A stretch of DNA of 64,000 bases from CAWEBF01 sp963807235 (lineage in GTDB: Bacteria; Acidobacteriota; Vicinamibacteria; Vicinamibacterales; UBA2999). Position numbers and translations under genes: made by a program. Location of the stretch: positions 62,001 through 126,000 of the forward strand of contig CAWEBF010000035.1 in NCBI GenBank assembly GCA_963807235.1, given 5' to 3'. The notes under the pieces are model-generated. The model did no database searches, was not told where the DNA came from, and saw nothing but the letters and a program-made list of their open reading frames with translations. Shown here piece by piece: positions 60,799 to 64,000 of this stretch; position 1 is the first letter of the stretch, and every line of letters starts with the position of its first letter.

Positions 60799-61226
60799 GG
60801 CACCTTCACCGCGGGAGCGGCTCCGCCTTCACCGGTTCCCGCGGGAGGTCCGTAGAACAGTTTTTTTCCGTCGGCGAACGTCACTTCTCTGGCGTGCGCC
60901 GAATTGCTGCCGTCTCTCGCGCGCCACCCGAATACCGAGACGGTATCGCCGATTTTCATGGTCACGTCGCGTTTCCAGCCGGTGCGATACAGCGCGTTCA
61001 CCGTATATCCAGAGAACTGCCACGTGACGCTGCGTCCTCTGTCATCTTTGACGTCGAGAGAAAAGTGGCTGTGGGGATTGGTCCATTCGATTTTCGTGAC
61101 GACGCCTTTCAGGGTGACGGGCTTGCGGCCGTCGTATTCGGCGCCGAAGGAGTGATGCGCCCGCAAGGGAATCACAAGCGCGAACACGAGAGCGACCAGG
61201 CCGACGCATGGAATGAGCCTGACCAT
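60795..61226 (-). CDS. DUF6152-type periplasmic protein
   Basis: This 143-residue protein has a signal peptide (IPCVGLVALVFALVIPLRA). The conserved block is HHSFGAEYDGRKPVTLKGVV, then IEWTNPHSHFSLDV, WQFSGYTVNALYRTGWKR and a C-terminal REVTFADGKKLFYG. DUF6152 proteins have a small beta-barrel-like pattern and occur with the lipoprotein partner above. The function is unknown. TATACT lies 16 bases upstream. It is divergent from the TonB-dependent receptor gene. Confidence 0.85.
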   Translation of the reverse strand: MVRLIPCVGLVALVFALVIPLRAHHSFGAEYDGRKPVTLKGVVTKIEWTNPHSHFSLDVKDDRGRSVTWQFSGYTVNALYRTGWKRDVTMKIGDTVSVFGWRARDGSNSAHAREVTFADGKKLFYGPPAGTGEGGAAPAVKVP

Positions 61227-61242
61227 CGTTCACCTCGGCGAC

Positions 61243-61248
61243 AGTATA
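61243..61248 (-). promoter_or_regulatory. -10 box TATACT of the DUF6152-lipoprotein unit
   Basis: TATACT on the minus strand ends 16 bases before ATG 61226. The short leader includes GAGGTGAACG as a ribosome binding site. Confidence 0.4.
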
Positions 61249-61461
61249 GGAGGCATTAGATCCAACCAAGTGAAAGTGCGCTCTACGAAAACTTGGATAT
61301 CGCCACGCAACTCCCCGTAAATCGTTGATTCTCTGTGTCAATCTGCCCGGGTCCCTCGGCGATGTAATTGCTCCCCAGTTCCCGTCGGCGCGAATGGTGG
61401 CGTGCGTCTATGTCACCCTCGCATAGCTCGATAGCTTGCGGGCATAGCTGAAGGAGATGCG

Positions 61462-64000
61462 ATGAGTCACCTCTTGAAGGCCCTTCTCGTTGCGGCCGTT
61501 GTTCTGTTGCCAACCATCGCCCATGCGCAGTCTCTGGCGGGCACCATTCGGGATGCGTCAGGCGCCGTGCTGCCTGGCGTGACCGTGGAGGCCGCCAGCC
61601 CCGTGCTCATTGAAAAGACCCGCGCGGCTGTCACCGACGGCAGCGGCCAGTACCGAATCGAGAATCTCCCTCCTGGCGCCTACTCGGTCACCTACACCCT
61701 TCCGGGATTCGTGACGGTCAAACGTGAAGGCGTAGAGGTGAGCGGATCGGGGGTCCTCACGATCAACTCGGAGATGCGCGTCGGCGGCATTCAGGAAACC
61801 ATCACCGTCACCGGTGAATCGCCAATCATCGACACGCAGACCAGCACCAGACGCCAGATAGTGCTGTCGGACGAGGTGATCCAGTCGATTCCCGCCTCGC
61901 GCGGATACGGCAACCTGCTCGCGACCGTGCCCGGGATTCAGGCCACCGGTCTCGACGTAGGCTCCGGCGTGTCCACGAATTTCTTCACCGCCCGTGGTGG
62001 ACGCGGTAACGAAGGCACGATCCAGATCGACGGCATGAACGTCGGGTCGGCGTTCAACGGCGGCGGTGTCGCGGGCTTCGGCTATCCGATCGGCGAGTCG
62101 TCGGAGATTCAGGTGACGATCGCGGGCGGCCTCGGCGAGGTCGACCGCGGCGGCCCGCAGTTCAACCTCATTCCGAAGACGGGCGGGAACACCTTCAGCG
62201 GCACTGCGTTTCTGAGCACCGCGGGAAAGTGGTCGCAGGGCGACAACCTCACCGACGAGCTGAAAAGCTTCGGTCTGACGAACGTTCCGGCGCTGATCAA
62301 GAACTGGGACACGAACTTTGCGCTCGGCGGTCCGATCATCCGGGATCGGCTGTGGTTCTTCAACAACGTCAGGAGCTACGGCAACCAGCAGGAGATTCCC
62401 GGTCTGTTCGGCAACCTCAACGCCGGCAATCAGGCGTCGTGGAACTACCAGAAGGACGAGAACCTCCCGGCACGTGCCGCGGCGGCGAAGATGATCGAGG
62501 CCATTCGCCTCACCGGACAGGTAACGGCCCGGCACAAGGTCGGGTTCTACCTGGATTATCAGCAGGTGTGCAACGGGTCTGCCTACACCCAGGGCGCGGA
62601 GCAGTGCCGCGACCGTGGTGAGGACTGGGTCGCGCTCGGCAGCGTTGGCGCAGGGTTCTTCGGCGCGCTCGCGCCAGAGGCCGGCAACGTCTGGGACAAC
62701 CGCGAGAAAATCACGCAGGGATCGTGGACCTCGCCGTTCACGAACAAGCTGCTCTTCGAGGCCGGCGTGTCGCAGTTCGCCAGCCGCTTTGGCGGGCAGA
62801 TTCCGGGCGGCGCGCTGACCAACTTCATTCCGGTGCAGGAACAGGTCTCGACGGCGGCGACGGGTACCCCGGTCGGCAACTTCAGTTATCGCGGCTGGGT
62901 CTCGGCCGGCGCGAACGAACAGGCGCACAACGTCTGGCGTGCGTCGGCGGCCTACGTCACCGGGTCTCACAGCCTGAAGGTGGGCTACCAGGCGGCCTTC
63001 CAGGTGCAGAAGAACTTCCAGAACGCCGGCAGCCAGATCAGGTACATCTTCAACAACCGGAACCCGATTCAGTACGAGCTGCGTGATGCGCCGTTCTGGT
63101 CGAGCAACCGCACGCGTTTCGATGCGTTCTACATCCAGGATCAGTTCACACGCGGCCGGCTCACGCTGCAGGGCGGCCTGCGCTACGAGCATGCGTGGAG
63201 CTGGTTCCCGGAGGGGGAGAACGGTGTGGTCGAGGACAACGCGTACGGCTCAAAATTCATCTTCCCCGAGAAGGATGGCGTAACCGGATATCACGACATC
63301 ACTCCGCGCATGGGCGCGGCCTACGATCTATTCGGCAACGGCAAGACGGCGCTGAAGGTCAACTTCAGCAAGTTCCTGCAGGCCGCGAACAACGACGCTC
63401 AGTACACAATCGCAAATCCGGCGACCACCTTCCAGCAGACCACGAACGTCGCCTGGACCGACTCCGACGGCGACAAGGTCGTGGACTGCAACGTCATGAA
63501 CCGCCTTGGCGAGAACAACGCCGCGACCGGCGGCGACGTCTGCGGCCCGTGGCTCAACGGAAACTTCGGCAACCCGTTCAGCACGACGGTCGTGAACCCG
63601 GATGTCCTGCACGGCTGGGGAGTCCGGCCCTACGACTGGCAGTTCAGCATCGGCGCCCAGCACGAGCTGCTGACGCGCGTCGCCGTGGACGTGACCTATA
63701 GCCGCCGCTCCTGGGGCAACCACTTCTTCACCGACAATCGCGCCCTGACCCCGGCCGACTTCGATACGGCCACCATCACCGCGCCGAGGCATCAGGACCT
63801 GCCGAATGGCGGCGGATACCCGGTCACGTTCGCGACCAGGAACGCGCGCTCGCCCATCGGCGCTGTGGACAACTACTACACGTTTGCCGACGACTTCGGC
63901 GACGTCACCACCTACTGGCACGGCGTCGATTTCACCCTCAATGCGCGGACGAGCAACGGCATCACCTTCCAGGGCGGCACCAGCACGGGACGCGGGGTAC
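61462..64000 (+). CDS. TonB-dependent receptor, Oar-like, with carboxypeptidase-regulatory domain (partial)
   Basis: Intact for 846 residues, then cut by the window edge. A signal peptide (LLKALLVAAVVLLPTIAHAQ) is followed by a carboxypeptidase-regulatory-like domain at 24-105 (LAGTIRDASGAVLPGVTVEA, YSVTYTLPGFVTVKREG). The plug covers about 110-240 (RQIVLSDEVIQSIPASRGYG, IQIDGMNVGSAFNGGG), and barrel strands follow from about 250 (LWFFNNVRSYG, FDAFYIQDQFTRGRLTLQGG, LRYEHAWSWFP). Such Oar-like receptors are hugely expanded in Acidobacteriota. The substrate is unknown. A ribosome binding site AAGGAG lies 5 bases before ATG 61462. Confidence 0.92.
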   Translation, partial: MSHLLKALLVAAVVLLPTIAHAQSLAGTIRDASGAVLPGVTVEAASPVLIEKTRAAVTDGSGQYRIENLPPGAYSVTYTLPGFVTVKREGVEVSGSGVLTINSEMRVGGIQETITVTGESPIIDTQTSTRRQIVLSDEVIQSIPASRGYGNLLATVPGIQATGLDVGSGVSTNFFTARGGRGNEGTIQIDGMNVGSAFNGGGVAGFGYPIGESSEIQVTIAGGLGEVDRGGPQFNLIPKTGGNTFSGTAFLSTAGKWSQGDNLTDELKSFGLTNVPALIKNWDTNFALGGPIIRDRLWFFNNVRSYGNQQEIPGLFGNLNAGNQASWNYQKDENLPARAAAAKMIEAIRLTGQVTARHKVGFYLDYQQVCNGSAYTQGAEQCRDRGEDWVALGSVGAGFFGALAPEAGNVWDNREKITQGSWTSPFTNKLLFEAGVSQFASRFGGQIPGGALTNFIPVQEQVSTAATGTPVGNFSYRGWVSAGANEQAHNVWRASAAYVTGSHSLKVGYQAAFQVQKNFQNAGSQIRYIFNNRNPIQYELRDAPFWSSNRTRFDAFYIQDQFTRGRLTLQGGLRYEHAWSWFPEGENGVVEDNAYGSKFIFPEKDGVTGYHDITPRMGAAYDLFGNGKTALKVNFSKFLQAANNDAQYTIANPATTFQQTTNVAWTDSDGDKVVDCNVMNRLGENNAATGGDVCGPWLNGNFGNPFSTTVVNPDVLHGWGVRPYDWQFSIGAQHELLTRVAVDVTYSRRSWGNHFFTDNRALTPADFDTATITAPRHQDLPNGGGYPVTFATRNARSPIGAVDNYYTFADDFGDVTTYWHGVDFTLNARTSNGITFQGGTSTGRGV

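Noticed and set aside
61558..63192. 544-codon minus-strand frame
   Set aside because: Antisense shadow of the TonB-dependent receptor, which has clear plug and barrel motifs.

Overview
The window is a GC-rich bacterial chromosome segment that looks like Acidobacteriota, most likely a Vicinamibacteria-type genome. This is inferred from gene content, not from a marker gene. The indicators are winged-helix regulators fused to PD40 or TPR modules, a PD40 serine/threonine kinase, paired MacB-type permeases, a DUF6152 protein beside a small lipoprotein, an Oar-like TonB-dependent receptor with a carboxypeptidase-regulatory N-terminus, and the squalene genes hpnC, hpnD and hpnE. No rRNA, tRNA, CRISPR, phage or transposase gene was seen, and no stretch over about 300 bases lacks a gene.

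Layout. 1-9963 (minus) is one long overlapping gene train: def, thyX, a phosphatidylcholine-synthase-like gene, a small membrane-anchored protein, a lipoprotein-sorting-like protein, an MMPL/RND exporter, an outer-membrane protein and a winged-helix/PD40 regulator. 9987-15067 holds a Nudix gene, a large PD40 kinase, a nucleotidyltransferase pair and a class I aldolase. 15116-22067 holds thiI, hpnE-hpnD-hpnC, a cobalamin adenosyltransferase, mutY with an adjoining mutT-like gene, and ygfZ. 22149-28768 holds a secreted hydrolase, a P1 peptidase, an SSS symporter, a decarboxylating dehydrogenase, a deaminase and a methyltransferase. 28998-32445 is a compact sulfation cassette (sulfotransferase, cysC, cysQ, sulfotransferase). 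33094-36837 is a MacA-MacB-MacB set without an ATPase. 36990-41356 is rich in degenerate signalling or metabolic proteins: FHA, receiver-like, pseudokinase and a malate-dehydrogenase-like pseudoenzyme. 41375-47486 holds an M28 peptidase, two CorC/HlyC proteins and a winged-helix/TPR regulator. 48099-59145 carries lipoate and 2-oxoacid dehydrogenase functions (lipB, an E2, lpd, sucA, sucB) around an NtrC-type regulator, HU, queF and a HAD hydrolase. 59146-64000 holds a double FKBP isomerase, a lipoprotein, a DUF6152 protein and the start of a TonB-dependent receptor.

Translational coupling is common. About fifteen gene pairs overlap by ATGA, GTGA or TGATG. Many genes that are first in a transcript instead have a -10-like box only 5-13 bases from the start codon, which suggests leaderless mRNAs. 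About two dozen conserved genes carry one or more frameshifts although both halves are well conserved, so uncorrected assembly indels are more likely than mass gene decay.

The most unusual non-coding features are a long palindromic repeat family (two full copies, plus a decayed copy translated in frame inside an E2 linker) and several unrelated period-7 tandem repeats between genes, some of which supply the stop codon of the adjoining gene.
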